Positions 34,731 to 45,567 of a stretch of 64,000 bases of DNA are shown piece after piece; within the stretch, counting starts at the first letter, position 1, and every line of letters begins with the position of its first letter. The DNA comes from Ricinus communis (lineage: Eukaryota > Streptophyta > Magnoliopsida > Malpighiales > Euphorbiaceae). Under the pieces are notes generated by a model, which did no database searches, had not been told where the DNA came from, and saw only the letters and a program-made list of their open reading frames with translations. A program made the position numbers and the translations under genes. The stretch lies in the NCBI RefSeq assembly GCF_019578655.1, contig NC_063264.1, positions 20,855,688-20,919,687 on the forward strand, read 5' to 3'.

Positions 34731-35934
34731 TGATGCTGCTATTTATGTAGCTACAATCTAAGGCAATGAACCTATCGATGTAGTCTAACACTAATGGTGA
34801 GTATCAAGGTCGTATGCCTCGGGAAAGTGAAAGCCCAGAGTTACTACTTTGTTCTTTGTTATATTAGCCTAAAATGAATGATGAATAAATTCTAAATTTC
34901 CTAATAACTATAAGCTGAGTTCTAAGTGAAATGCAGGAATGAATGTATAAATGAAATAATCAAGACAAGAAAGCAAACCTAAAGGGAACCTAGACTAGTT
35001 GGCAATCAAACAAAAGATAATAGATTGATGAGTCCAATTATGCTACCCGTGGACGAATTCTTAATTGAACTCTGTTTCTCTCTCGAGATAACTGAATTCC
35101 TAAACTCAAGAACCTAAAGTTGGAACCTCTCCCTAACGATTGATTCTTAAATTAGCATTAAGCTTTAACCCGCCTCTATTAAGCTTTGTTAATTCCTAAT
35201 CGGGCTAGTCAATTATCCTTATCTCTTTGAATTTGCACTACGATTGATCTCCCTAATTGGCTCTCGATTTGCTCCACTACTGTTTTGCACTCGGAACCTT
35301 GCGATTATGAGGTTCTCACCCTCTGCAACTCGCTCCCGAACTCAATACTCGGCAAAAACTGAACCAGCCGCCAAATCTTTCCCTTCCTTCCTTGCTTGCC
35401 TTAGCTCAAGAATCGCTTTCCTTATATACTTGTCCTAACAAGGCAGGAGTCCAGGCCGTGCTAAACCTTCGGATCTCGTAAGTTAGTCCCAGCACGGCCG
35501 GAGTCTAGGCCGTGCTAAACCTTCAGATCTCGTAAGTTAGGTTTTCTTCTTGGCCGTGCCCCCGCTGGTGCTGAGCCACCACGGGCCATGCTGGAGGCTG
35601 TGATAGCCTCGAAGACCGTGCCCAAAACGCCCATAATTGAGGATCAAAGGGTAATGGTTGGTCCCAGCCAGAGTCCAGGCCGTGATGATTAGCACGGCCT
35701 TGACCTAGGCCGTGCTCAATGCTTGACATGCGAGCCCTTGTCCAATTTTTATGAATTCCCGTCCGTTTTCTCATGTATTGATCTATAATTGCTCAAACAC
35801 TGATGATGGTCCTATAAATTCTCCTAAAATACAAAAGAACACAAAACATGGGTGATCTTGGAATAAAAGCACAATAATTGCTAAGAAAATACACAATGAT
35901 ATGCAAGCAAATATGTGTAAAACTATGCACATCA
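34731..35934 (-). repeat. 5' LTR of B3
   Basis: 1204 bp with a deletion of about 340 bp near 35228 relative to the other LTR. The GC-rich block (about 35440-35720) contains a local direct duplication of about 60 bp (GGAGTC..AGGCCGTGCTAAACC appears twice between 35445 and 35525). Confidence 0.9.
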
Positions 35935-35939
35935 AGGAG

Positions 35940-36425
35940 CATCAAGATTGAGCTTTATTCAATCTATTAGAGGTTTAAGCCTATGAAGAACCAGGCTGAA
36001 ATATGCCTGTAGGCCTTGGATTAATTTTATGCTTAAACATTAAGTTTATTTAGGGTAGAATAGTCTTTTTCTTATTAGTTGTCTTCTAGGGTTTGTCTCA
36101 AGTCTATTTAACTTGAACCAAGCCGTATGTTACATCATGTTTTGATTATTAATGAAATTTCATTGTTCTAGCAACCTTTGCTTGAATTCTTCTATTCTTG
36201 TTGAATGCATTTAAAACTTATCAAAGATTTGATCTATCTTTGTGGCGTGTTATGATTAGGGTGTAAAGGACTTAGTTTTCTTTAGGTTCTAATGTTATTG
36301 ATCAACTTAATAATCTGATATAGAGTGATCCTAGGATTTTATTCAATTTGTTAGTGGGTTTCTAGGCGATATATCGGTTCATAACTATTAGAGTTCGTAT
36401 ATTCTATTCCTAAATGCTCTTAACA
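35940..36425 (+). repeat. 3' LTR of C2, second part
   Basis: Resumes with CATCAAGATTGAGC directly after the AGGAG duplication and ends CTCTTAACA at 36425, followed by the CTCAT duplication. It matches the 5' LTR copy at about 23395-23770. Confidence 0.85.
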
Positions 36426-36430
36426 CTCAT

Positions 36431-37058
36431 TAATCTAATTCAGTTTATTGGGCTTGAATGAATTTAATTGGGCATAAAAAGACCAAAGAAGCAAAATTGG
36501 AGCAAATGAAGACTTTGGGTCTAACTTGGCTTATGTTGTGAGGCCCATCTATATGACTCATGTAAATTAGGATTTTATGGCTTATTATGGGCGGCCACAC
36601 ATGTACTTTAACCTAATTAGGACTTTGTTTAATTTATCTCTTTTAATTATGAAGGTTATCTTTAATCCTATATGAGATGTAAATCCTTATTAGTTAAGAT
36701 TTAGAGTTTTCTAAGGCCTATATAAGGCTAGTACAAATTCTGAATTAAGTTGAAGTTGAATTTGAATGATAATTGATTATTAAACCTTAAAGCTGTTTGC
36801 TTTGTCTTTGTGTTCTTGTATAGAATGCATGCTTAAGAAACATTCAAGTAGATTGATCATCTTCTTGTAGAGTGTTTCAAAATTAGGATTTAGGAACAAG
36901 TTTTCTAAAATCTAATTCTTGATCATCTTTCTAAGAAATCTATTTTCTAACTTTTTTACGGGTTGAACCAAATTAGTTCTTGGGATTTTCATATTAATGT
37001 GTTTGGCGTTCGCAATTCAATAGGGGTTCTCAAGCTTATACATGGAGGTTCCATATTA
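36431..37058 (+). repeat. A-type LTR, 3' part
   Basis: Colinear with 1860-2490 of the intact LTR A, including CTATATAAGGCTAGT and the end GGAGGTTCCATATTA. It is followed directly by satellite, with no primer-binding site, as expected for a 3' LTR. Confidence 0.85.
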
Positions 37059-37253
37059 AGTTGACTGGTTAACAACTCTCGTAGTCCTAAATCTTATGAG
37101 CTAGCTTAATGAAAAGAAGGGAATATTTGCATGGGCCTACCTAATATCACTGGCTAAAATTGCTTCGTCATCTGTGTCCCAAACATCAATATGCGCCCAT
37201 CCTGCTTGGATTAATTGAAAGCAACATAGTTTCTCCTTTACGCACGTGGATTT
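37059..37253 (-). repeat. ~1-kb satellite fragment, minus orientation
   Basis: About 195 bp of satellite (AGTTGACTGGTTAACAACTC to CGCACGTGGATT), same orientation as the block ending at 19745. It shows the nested block 19746-37058 sits in one satellite array. Confidence 0.8.
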
Positions 37254-38651
37254 TGAGAGAGAGAAAACACGCGCATGTGAGAGAAAAAGAAAAAAATGCA
37301 CGACAAAAGGAGATTTATTTGAAAAATAATGAGAGATATGATCAACGAGTGAAAAAAAGAGAGTAAGGAGTGGATGATCAAAATAGAGGAGTGGCGCATG
37401 CAAAAGGAGAGATTAAGGGGGAAAAAAATAAGTGAGCTTCTATGCAAAAGAGGATGATGTTAAGAGAGCTTATTTTTCTAACACGCCTATGATTGTATTT
37501 TTGTATAAAGAGGCATGTTTTACTACTAACAATCTTGACAACTTTTTGCCTAGTGTGTTTGTTTCTCTTTTGAAGGAATATGAAGATTTATTTTCTAAGG
37601 AAGTTCTAAAAGGTTTACCACCTTTAAGAGGGATTGAGCACCAAATTCCAAATAGACTGCCTTATCAAAGTAATTCTAAGGAGACAAAGGAGCTACAATG
37701 ACAAGTGGAGGAGCTAATGGATAAAGGCTTGATTCATGAGAGCATGAGTCCATGTGCCATGCACATTTTATTGGTGCCTAAGAAAGATGGAACTTGGAGG
37801 ATGTGCAGTGATTATAGCATCGTGAATAAAATAATGGTAAAGTATTGACATCTTATTCCTCGTTTAGATGACATGCTTGATGAATTGCGTGGTGCACGTA
37901 TACTTTCTAAGATTGATATTAAGAGTAGTTGTCACCAAATTAAGATGAAAGAGGGTGATGAATGGAAAACTACTTTTAAAACAAAATATGGTTTATATCA
38001 GTGGGTAGTTATACCTTTTAGATTAACAATACACCTAGTACTTTCATGAGATTATTGAACAATGTTTTGCTTGTATTCTTAGGAAAGTTTGTTGTTGTCT
38101 ATTTTGACGATATACTTGTGTATAGTAAGTCATTAAATGAACACATTGAGTATATGTGTGTTTAGTACTTGATGTTTTGCGTAAGGATAAATTATTTGCT
38201 AACTTTAAGAAATGTTCTTTTTGCAAGAGCAAGGCATTAAAGTACATGAAGAGAAGGTTCAAGCAATCAAGGAGTTCCATACACCTAAGTCTATTGGAGA
38301 TGTTCGCTCATTTCATGGTTTGCAAAGCTTTTATAGAAGATTTGTTAGTGATTTTAGCTGCACAATTAACCAAAGTAATTAAGCATAGTGTGGGATTCAA
38401 GTGGGGAGATGCTCAAGAGAAAGCATTTAACACACTTAAAGATAAGTTGATTTCTGCCTCTTTACTTTCTTTGCCCAACTTTTCTAACACCTTTGAAATG
38501 GAATGTAATGCTTCAAGTTTGTGGATTGGAGCCATTCTTATTCAAGAAGGAACGCCAATTGCTTTAGTAAAAAGCTAAATGAGGTAGCCTTGAGGTATCC
38601 AACTTATGACAAGGAGATGTATACAATAGTGAGAGCTTTGCAAACATGGAG
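37254..38651 (+). pseudogene. pol: Chromovirus RT/RNase H fragment
   Basis: Starts in the charged protease-RT linker (37254-37435). It then reads SFYAKEDDVKRAYFSN, LLKEYEDLFSKEVLKGLPPL, RGIEHQ joined directly to IPNRLPY (the usual IDFVPGAT spacer is deleted) and ETKELQ, then a stop. The palm follows in pieces: [43 protein letters not shown]. The catalytic YFDD is intact at the DNA level (38100-38111) but lies out of frame with the rest. The connection and RNase H start ([38 protein letters not shown]) end at about 38651 (RALQTW-like), where the strand of homology flips to element F. Confidence 0.85.
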
Positions 38652-38653
38652 AA

Positions 38654-38671
38654 GCAAGCTCTGATACCAAA
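38654..38671 (-). other. Truncated second primer-binding site after F's left LTR
   Basis: AGCAAGCTCTGATACCAA on the plus strand, i.e. TTGGTATCAGAGCTTGCT on the minus. It is the canonical tRNA-iMet site and differs by one base from F's own copy at 50551-50568. It abuts the plus-strand RNase H fragment. Confidence 0.8.
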
Positions 38672-39534
38672 TGATAGGAAATCATCATCTTAGCAACCAT
38701 TCACCCCAATAATTATTTAATTATGATACATATGGAATCCTTGAAAACACCCCACAATCAAGATGATTCCAAAATCCGAGGATCTCCTCAAGTGAAGTTA
38801 AGGAAGACTAGTTCCAATAATGAAACTAGCATTTGAATTCAACTCCAAACGCCACAAACCAAGTATGATTTGATAACTTAAGAATCAAACACAAGATTTT
38901 GGTTAGAAAATGCCACAAACCAAAAATAAGTTCAAAGTTCATGCAAGAACTTAAGCATAAACACTCACAAAGAGCAAATAAAGATTATCATTCATCAATT
39001 GATTTTTACAAATCAATTTGGCTATGATATTTATAGCCAAAACAAGATAAAGAACCCTAAATGGATGTCTTTTAAGCTTTTCCAAAATTTTCCCTTCAAT
39101 CCCCATTAAGACTCATTAAATGTGGTTGTTTTTACATTGATGACACTCATTTTGTAACTCCCAAATGACAACTAATCATGTGCATCCTTTTTGTAACTCT
39201 AAATTATAGCTAATCATGTGCATCCATTATGTAACTCCAAATGACGACTAATCACACTCTAACTTCAGAAAACCTAATAAAAATGAAAATAAAAAGGCTT
39301 CAAATGAGTTGTACTAGACCTTTGAGTTTAGTCCAAACTTATTGCACTAAATTGATGATTTTGGTCCCTTTTTAGAACCCTAAGCCTTAGGTTGAGCCTT
39401 GTTGTGTTTGAACACTCCAAATGTCTTTAGTTAAGCCAAACAAAGCTTCTTGCATCCTTTTCGACTTAGATCTTGTCATTGGACCTCCTTGAAAGCTTAA
39501 AGGATGATTTGTAGTTTTTGTCTTTATTGCATCA
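38672..39534 (-). repeat. Left (3') LTR of F, 863 bp
   Basis: On the minus strand TGATGCAATAAAG...TTCCTATCA. It contains three copies of a 38-bp tandem repeat at about 39141-39255 (ATTTTGTAACTC...CTAATCATGTGCATC). Pol coding continues about 47 codons into it. Confidence 0.85.
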
Positions 39535-39635
39535 TTTCCTCTCTCCTTGTAACGATTTATCCTCGAATCAGCCTCATTGTCAACTTCATTAGCTAATTAG
39601 TTAAAGGAAGATCAACAACATTAAAAGAAGCATTC
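39393..39635 (-). pseudogene. pol: C-terminal tail of F pol, running into the LTR
   Basis: After the B2 insertion the minus-strand frame resumes with a SFNVVDL-like motif, crosses the polypurine tract (GGAGAGAGGAAA, ending at 39535) and enters the LTR. It reads NDAIKTKTT, then GGPMTRSKSKRMQEALFGL, and stops at about 39393. The MTRSKSKKMQEA-type tail is shared by H, C2, the copy at 51248-51460 and the solo LTR at 59248. A frameshift lies near 39590. Confidence 0.75.
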
Positions 39636-40849
39636 TGATGTGTGCTACTCGTGTTAGCTACAATCTAAGGCAGTGTACCTATCGATGCAGTCTAGCACTA
39701 GTGGCGAGTATCAAGGTCGTATTCCTCGAGAAAGCGAAAGCCCAGAGTTACTTCTTTGTTCTTTGTTATATTAACCTAAAATGGATGATGAATAAATTCT
39801 AAACTAACTATTAACTACGAGCTAAGTTCTAAGGGAGATGCAGGAGTAATTGATAAGTGAAATAATCAAGACAAGAAGACAAACCCAAAGGGAATCTAAA
39901 CTAGTTGGCAATCAAAACAAAAGATAAAGGATCGGTGAGTCTAATTATGCTACCCGTGGACGAATTCTTAACCGAATTCGGTTTCTCTCTCGAGATAACT
40001 GAATTCCTAAACCTAATAACCTAAAGTTGGAATCTCTTCCTAACGATTGATTCTTAAATTAGCATTAAGCTTTAATCTGCCTCTATTAAGCTTTGTTAAT
40101 TCTTAATCCGGCTAGTTAATTATCCTTATCTCTAAGCGATTATTAACCAGTTCTTGTTATTTAAAGTTCCAATTGCCAAACGGATTTCTCAATCTCATAA
40201 AGCAATTTAAACATCACAATTCACAACGTCTCATGAATAATGCATAATCTTATTAACACTAAAAACAAGAAGAATACAAAACCAACTCAAATAATCCAAC
40301 AATATAATATCAAACCAACATAGCAAAGAAATCCCAATGGATTTAATCAATTTAGCTAAACATATTCATGTTTAAAACAATCTAGGAAATCAATTACAAT
40401 GAAAGAATAATGAAAATAAAACATGTACACCCTTTTCTCTCGAATTGGATGAACAGCTCCAAATCTGGATCTACACTTTGATTAATCTCCCAAACTGCCT
40501 CTTGAATTGCTCCACTACTTGGCCACCACGGGCCGTGCTGAAGGCCGTGGTGGCTACAGAAACCGTGCCCAAAGTGCCAATTTTAAGAATCAAAGCCAAT
40601 GGTTGAGCACGGCCAGAGTCCAGGCCGTGCTCAATGTATGCATTGCGGGCTCTTGTCCGACCTTGATGAATTCTCATCCGTTTCCGCACGTATTGATCTA
40701 TAATTGCTTAAACACCGATGATGGTCCTATAAATGTTCCTGAAATGCAAAAGAACATAAAACACGGGTGATTTGGGAATAAAAGCATAATAATTGCTAAG
40801 AACATACGCAATAATATGCAAGCAAATATGTGTAAAACTATGCTCATCA
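39636..40849 (-). repeat. 3' LTR of B2
   Basis: TGATGTGTGCTACTCGTG...CTATGCTCATCA. It lacks about 250 bp, including the TATA region and part of the GC-rich block, relative to the 5' LTR. Confidence 0.95.
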
Positions 40850-40854
40850 AATTA

Positions 40855-40888
40855 CCCCACACTTAAGCTATTGCTTGTCCTCAAGCAA
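40855..40888 (-). promoter_or_regulatory. Terminal hairpin and polypurine tract of B2
   Basis: Minus strand: stem TTGCTTG/CAAGCAA, loop AGGA (40871-40888), then GTGTGGGG (40855-40862) six bases before the 3' LTR. Confidence 0.8.
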
Positions 40889-42725
40889 TTAACAACTCAC
40901 CTCATAAAACTACAGTTAGCAATTCCTTTCAGTTTATGCCCCTAGTCCACAACAGAGAGTATTCAACGCATCTCAAAGGTTACTCAATCATAAATCAAAT
41001 TACAAATCATTAACAAAGAATGGAAATAATATTAATGCATGAGTAACTTAAATGATAACTCAACACAAACATCATGAACCAATGCCTCACAGGGATCACT
41101 CAAGTCGCTCAAAGTGTATATTAAGTGAATAACAAATCCCTTAAAGCAAATGCACAAGACCCGCTCACCATAAGCTTGCTCATAAATCATATCTTCGCTA
41201 CTGTTAATAAGTAAATACCAAAATCAAAGGGTCTTTACCAAGGTTGTAATGGGGCTAGGGTAAAGGTACGGAGATTTGGACAGAAGTATGAAAATACTGG
41301 AATTCGTGCGATAAACAATATTATATGCTCAAAGGATTAAATGCCTAAGATCACGAAAAGAATCATTCACTAAAATCCTTACTTCATAGAATAACGCTCG
41401 CAAATGCTCTAAATCCAATAAAAAGATAAATAATTAAAGAGATTTGTTTATTATATTTTTTTTTCTTCCTCTTCTTTTTTTTTTTTTTTTTAAAGAAATG
41501 AACTAGCAGCTTATTAGCGACCGCCGCATACAACTCGAATAAACATAAAGAATAACAAATACAAATTGGATCAAGGGGAGCATTTAAAATATCAAAAAGA
41601 TTTAGTGAATTTACCAACATAGCAACTAGCATTTTAATCCCACATAAAGTCGAACATATCACAGAAAGAAATTCCAGCATAAGGGTAAAGGAAAGATAAA
41701 TGTAAAGAATGGTATAATTGAAGTGTATAGGTGTAGATTATGAAGAAAAGGTTAAGGCTCAAAAATTGGCTAACTAATGGAAACATAAGGTGGTAGGCTT
41801 TTGGTCAAATGTGGGGAATCCTAAATCGCCCAAATCATCTCATGGTATTCACAATATTCATGTAACTTCAACACGCATTACAAAGCAAGTTCTAGAAGCA
41901 AAGTTAAGTACAATGCACACTCAAACAAGAAATATAAAGAGCATAAGCATAATGAATGCTCAACTGGCTCAAAATCTCACTTTCAGGTGTGGTATTAGGT
42001 GCAGTTGGTTCGCAACATCATTAATTGAATCATTATTTAAGAAACACATGCATATGATATTATCAACGTTCTAAGTTAAAATTCGACAATTCGAAAAATA
42101 ATTAAATAACACCGGTTTAACCCGGTAGGGTTGATGTGTAAAACACCATAAATTGTTTTCCAAGGACAATGAACAACAAAGAAAAGTAACTACAATTCTA
42201 TAAATCAAGTCATCAATCAGCTCAAAATTAGCATACTCAAGTGCATAAAAACACAATGTCCTAACATCTCCTAAAAATACACAACACCTAGCCATAGCAA
42301 TTAAAAATCATATGAGAGATTAGGGTTTACCCATAAGCACCCCACACTTAAAGAACACACTGTCCTCAGTGTAAAATGTTATGGATACCCCGCATGGAAT
42401 GCTCAACTAAGAGAACAAAAGCAATACAATCCAAGTGCATGACATGTATGAAAAATAAAGTAAATAAATCTGGGAAAAATAAAAAGATCTAGGGGACTGC
42501 CCTGATCATCCATCGAGGCTGATGTTGTGAAAATTCAGTGCCTCCTCGGTAGAATCTGAAAATAATAAAATAAAGAAATAAAATCAAAACTGAAAATATG
42601 AAAACTAAAACTATAAAATGTTTCAAAACAAAAAGGTTAAAAAAAAAAATTAGAAATTAAAGATAAAAATTGGGGTGCCTCCCAAAAGCGCTTCTTTTTG
42701 ATGTGATGAGTCTTCTTAGCTGGAC
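40889..42725 (-). other. 3' non-coding region of B2
   Basis: Colinear with B1 55200-57017 in reverse. It holds a T-rich tract (41455-41493), the CCAAGGTTGTAATGG box at about 41240, and an internal hairpin plus GTGTGGGG (42340-42372). The GGGGTGCCTCCCAAAAGCGC box at 42672 marks the end of the coding remnant. No protein is supported. Confidence 0.75.
42340..42372 (-). promoter_or_regulatory. Internal AGGA hairpin and GTGTGGGG motif of B2
   Basis: Minus strand: ACACTG, AGGA loop, CAGTGT (42357-42372), then TTTAAGTGTGGGG (G-run 42340-42347). Identical in stem and loop to the internal copy of G. In B1 the corresponding stem (about 55513-55528) is eroded. Confidence 0.75.
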
Positions 42726-43124
42726 TCATGGTAAAAGGCAAATGGGTGTGATCGACGACCATCCATCCTTCTTCCAAGCAAATGGCTTCAAGTATCCGCT
42801 TAGAGGGATAATCGTCAATGTCCTCTTCCCGACTATCAAGCAAGCTGCCAGTATGATGGGCAAGACTCGCTCCTCGTATAATTGCATGTAGTCATGATGC
42901 TCTAGGGGCTCTTCCAATTTGAAAGCTGGAGTTTCAACAATTGGAAGGATCGATGGTTGGGCAATCTCTTCAGGAATGTCGATGGTTTTCTTCAGTCCCT
43001 GGCTTGGTTCACTTGCTAGGAGAAACTCGAGCTCCTCCAAGACTTCTTCATTGGACAACTCGTGCTCATCTTCCATCATCGAGGGGACTTGTGGAAAATC
43101 TACCAACAATTCCTCTAATCGCAA
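42726..43124 (-). pseudogene. Gag-pol junction remnant of B2
   Basis: 133-codon minus-strand frame: MRLEELLVDFPQVP, SNEEVLEELEFLLASEPSQG, then PAFKLEEPLEHHDYMQLYEE, RVLPIILAACLIVGKR. The second half resembles the short segment before RT in Athila/Tat pol (a LELKPLPEHLKYAYL, LPVIIA type pattern known in the family). RT itself does not follow: after DDYPSKRILEAICLEEG-like sequence the frame ends and the non-coding region begins. B1 has the same structure, so the deletion predates both copies. Confidence 0.7.
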
Positions 43125-43139
43125 CTCGGCATCATCAAC

Positions 43140-43898
43140 TGTACATTCCAGTTTGGTAGTCTTTCGGAGGGATCATGTTTGCCTCTTCCTTTCCGGTTCT
43201 ATCTCCATGTTCAAAGAGTCGTCCCGCACATAAGCATCATCGTCAAACATAATAGATAAACCAGAAAAATTCTCACCTGAGCATAAAAGTGATGGCGCTC
43301 AAATGTTCCTCGGATTCAGTTTTGATGGAGTTTCCAATTGCTCTGCCGCTAATGGCGAAAGATCAAGCCTACTTGATGCTCTATGTTCTTAATCGAGGCT
43401 TGTTGATCTTCAAGTATCCTCTCATTTGTTGGAATCATCATCAAGACTTGTAATGAACCTCATCATCGGCTCTCCTCCGACACTAACTCTTCATCTTGAG
43501 TTGAAGGTGCAACATTAAATTTCTTGATGTAGTTGCTGAATTCCTAGTGGTTCTTGGCCATCTAAGCTCCATCCAAAGGGTGAATGAGTGCTCCACTCTT
43601 GATTGTAGGTGCTTCCATACGAGTCATTTGGCCAACTTCCCGTATAATTCACCTGTTCACAGTTATAAGAACAATGAGCAACATCACTATACAATGGACA
43701 ATCATTACACACATGTAAACCACAACAAAATTCACAAAAGACTTGAGATGAAAGGATAGGAGAAGAGAGTTGATTGGTAGCCTTGCAAAACGATTCCACT
43801 CGAGTATCTAAAGATGCACGGGCATCCCAATTTTTAGCACTCTCTTGGTTCCTGATCCCATTTTCCAATGTATCATACAAAGAGTTTAAATTTAGCAT
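43140..43898 (-). pseudogene. gag: Truncated Athila-type gag of B2
   Basis: Starts at ATG 43898 (MLNLNSLYDTLENGIRNQES), about 180 bp after the primer-binding site. It reaches the zinc-knuckle-like box CEFCCGLHVCNDC (C-X2-C-X3-H-X4-C) by about residue 60, then YGSTYNQEWSTHSPFGWSLD, and stops at 43515. A frame-shifted tail (SEESADDE, ITLRSGENFSG-like) follows to about 43140. Normal Athila Gag has roughly 300 residues of capsid before the knuckle; here it is absent, so the product could bind nucleic acid at most but not assemble a capsid. Confidence 0.8.
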
Positions 43899-44071
43899 TG
43901 AACCTCCTTATCATTCACTATATGAATCATAAACTTAAACTAAATAAATATGTACAAATAAAATAAAATAAATAAACAAATAAAAATAAAAATAAATCAT
44001 AAATTAATAAGAAAGAAAAAAAAATGGCTAAATTAACAAATAGCAAATTTCACTCTAGTTTTCAAACAATT

Positions 44072-44088
44072 CCCCGGCAATGGCGCCA
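44072..44088 (-). other. Primer-binding site of B2 (tRNA-Asp type)
   Basis: Minus strand TGGCGCCATTGCCGGGG, one base from the Athila consensus, seven bases from the LTR end. Confidence 0.85.
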
Positions 44089-44094
44089 AAAACT

Positions 44095-45567
44095 TGATGT
44101 GTGCTACTCGTGTTAGCTACAATCTAAGGCAGTGTACCTATCGATGTAGTCTAGCACTAATGGCGAGTATCAAGGTCGTATTCCTCGGGAAAGCGAAAGC
44201 CCAGAGTTACTTCTTTGTTCTTTGTTATATTAACCTAAAATGGATGATGAATAAATTCTAAACTAACTATTAACTACGAGCTAAGTTCTAAGGGAGATGC
44301 AGGAGTAATTGATAAGTGAAATAATCAAGACAAGAAGACAAACCCAAAGGGAATCTAAACTAGTTGGCAATCAAAACAAAAGATAAAGGATCGGTGAGTC
44401 TAATTATGCTACCCGTGGATGAATTCTTAACCGAATTCGGTTTCTCTCTCGAGATAACCGAATTCCTAAACCTAATAACCTAAAGTTGGAATCTCTTCCT
44501 AACGATTGATTCTTAAATTAGCATTAAGCTTTAATCCGCCTCTATTAAGCTTTGTTAATTCTTAATCCGGCTAGTTAATTATCCTTATCTCTAAGCGATT
44601 ATTAACCAGTTCTTGTTATTCAAAGTTCTAATTGCCAAACGGATTTCTCAATCTCATAAAGCAATCTAAACATCACAATTCACAACGTCTCATGAATAAT
44701 GCATAATCTTATTAACACTAAAAACAAGAAGAATACAAAACCAACTCAAACAATCCAACAATATAATATCAAACCAACATAGCAAAGAAATCCCAATGGA
44801 TTTAATCAATTTAGCTAAACATATTCATGTTTAAAACAATCTAGGAAATCAATTACAATGAAAGAATAATGAAAATAAAACATGTACACCCTTTTCTCTC
44901 GAATTGGATGAACGGCTCCAAATCCGGATCTACACTTTGATTAATCTCCCAAACGCCTCTTGAATTGCTCCGATCTTTGTTTTTGCACTCGGAATCTTAC
45001 GATTAAGGATTCTACTCAACTCTCTCTCGCACTCGATGTTGTGCGAGAACCGAACCGACCACTAGGGCTTAATGTCACTCTTTTCTTTCCCCCTCTCCTC
45101 TTAAGAAAAACTCATTTTTCTTATATATTTAACTTCAAGACTACCAAGGCCGTCTTGGCCGTGGATCTCACTGGTAGGGTTTCACCACGGCCGGTATTCC
45201 TTCCGTGTTGGCCACCACGGGCCGTGTTGCTCCCCGTGTTGGCCACCACGGGTCGTCTTTGAAGGCCGTGGTGGCTCTGAAACCGTGCCCAAAGTGCCAA
45301 TTTCAAGAATCAAAGCCAATGGTTGAGCACGGCCGAGTCCAGGCCGTGCTCGATGTATACGTGCGGGCTCTTGTCCGATCTTGATGAATTCTCGTCCGTT
45401 TCCGCACTTATTGATCTATAATTGCTTAAACACCGATGATGGTCCTATAAATGTTCCTGAAATGCAAAAGAACATAAAACACGGGTGATCTGGGAATAAA
45501 AGCACAATAATTGCTAAGAACATACGCAATAATATGCAAGCAAATATGTGTAAAACTATGCTCATCA
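44095..45567 (-). repeat. 5' LTR of B2
   Basis: 1473 bp. On the minus strand the GC-rich CACGGCC/GGCCGTG block (45360-45140) ends about 15 bp before a TATATAAG box (45127-45120). The sequence is close to the B1 LTRs. Confidence 0.95.

Larger units (their letters stand above)
24782..35934 (-). mobile_element. B3, non-autonomous Athila-type element, minus strand
   Basis: Flanked by a perfect AGGAG duplication (24777-24781 and 35935-35939). On the minus strand: 5' LTR 34731-35934, a tRNA-Asp type binding site, gag remnant 33863-34640, then (after element G) the 3' non-coding region 26249-27150 and 3' LTR 24782-26248. LTR lengths are 1204 and 1467 bp; the shorter has a deletion near 35228. Compared with B2, about 1.4 kb of internal sequence is missing at the point where G sits. 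Confidence 0.9.
23188..36425 (+). mobile_element. Chromovirus C2 (internally deleted) with nested insertions
   Basis: Inserted in the A-type LTR with a perfect CTCAT duplication (23183-23187 and 36426-36430). It has a 5' LTR truncated at its 3' end (23188 to about 23778), then directly integrase (23779 onward), a polypurine tract (24550-24561, AAAAGGAGGGAA) and a 3' LTR (24562-24781 plus 35940-36425). Primer-binding site, gag, protease, RT and RNase H are deleted. The first LTR base pair reads TA instead of TG. Confidence 0.85.
19746..37058 (+). mobile_element. Nested retrotransposon block; outermost host is a chromovirus remnant
   Basis: The outer element is a 5'-truncated chromovirus: gag and protease (19746-22500), the protease-RT linker, then an A-type LTR (22902-23187 continued at 36431-37058). 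Its RT, RNase H and integrase are absent. Into it went a solo LTR (20831-22292) and chromovirus C2 (23188-36425); into C2 went B3 (24782-35934); into B3 element G (about 27150-33862); into G a hAT element (31855-32818). The host satellite is in the same orientation on both sides, with part of one unit missing. Confidence 0.8.
39636..45567 (-). mobile_element. B2, complete non-autonomous Athila-type element, minus strand
   Basis: Flanked by a perfect CATTC duplication (39631-39635 and 45568-45572) inside F pol. On the minus strand: 5' LTR 44095-45567 (1473 bp), tRNA-Asp type site 44072-44088, gag-like ORF from 43898, pol-leader-like ORF 42726-43124, 3' non-coding region, hairpin and polypurine tract, 3' LTR 39636-40849 (1214 bp, with one deletion of about 250 bp near 40520). 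The LTRs otherwise look very similar, so it inserted relatively recently. No protease, RT, RNase H or integrase. Confidence 0.95.

Noticed and set aside
41384..41680. Minus-strand ORF with a poly-Lys run
   Set aside because: The run is a T-rich tract in the 3' non-coding region of B2; B1 and B3 do not keep the frame.
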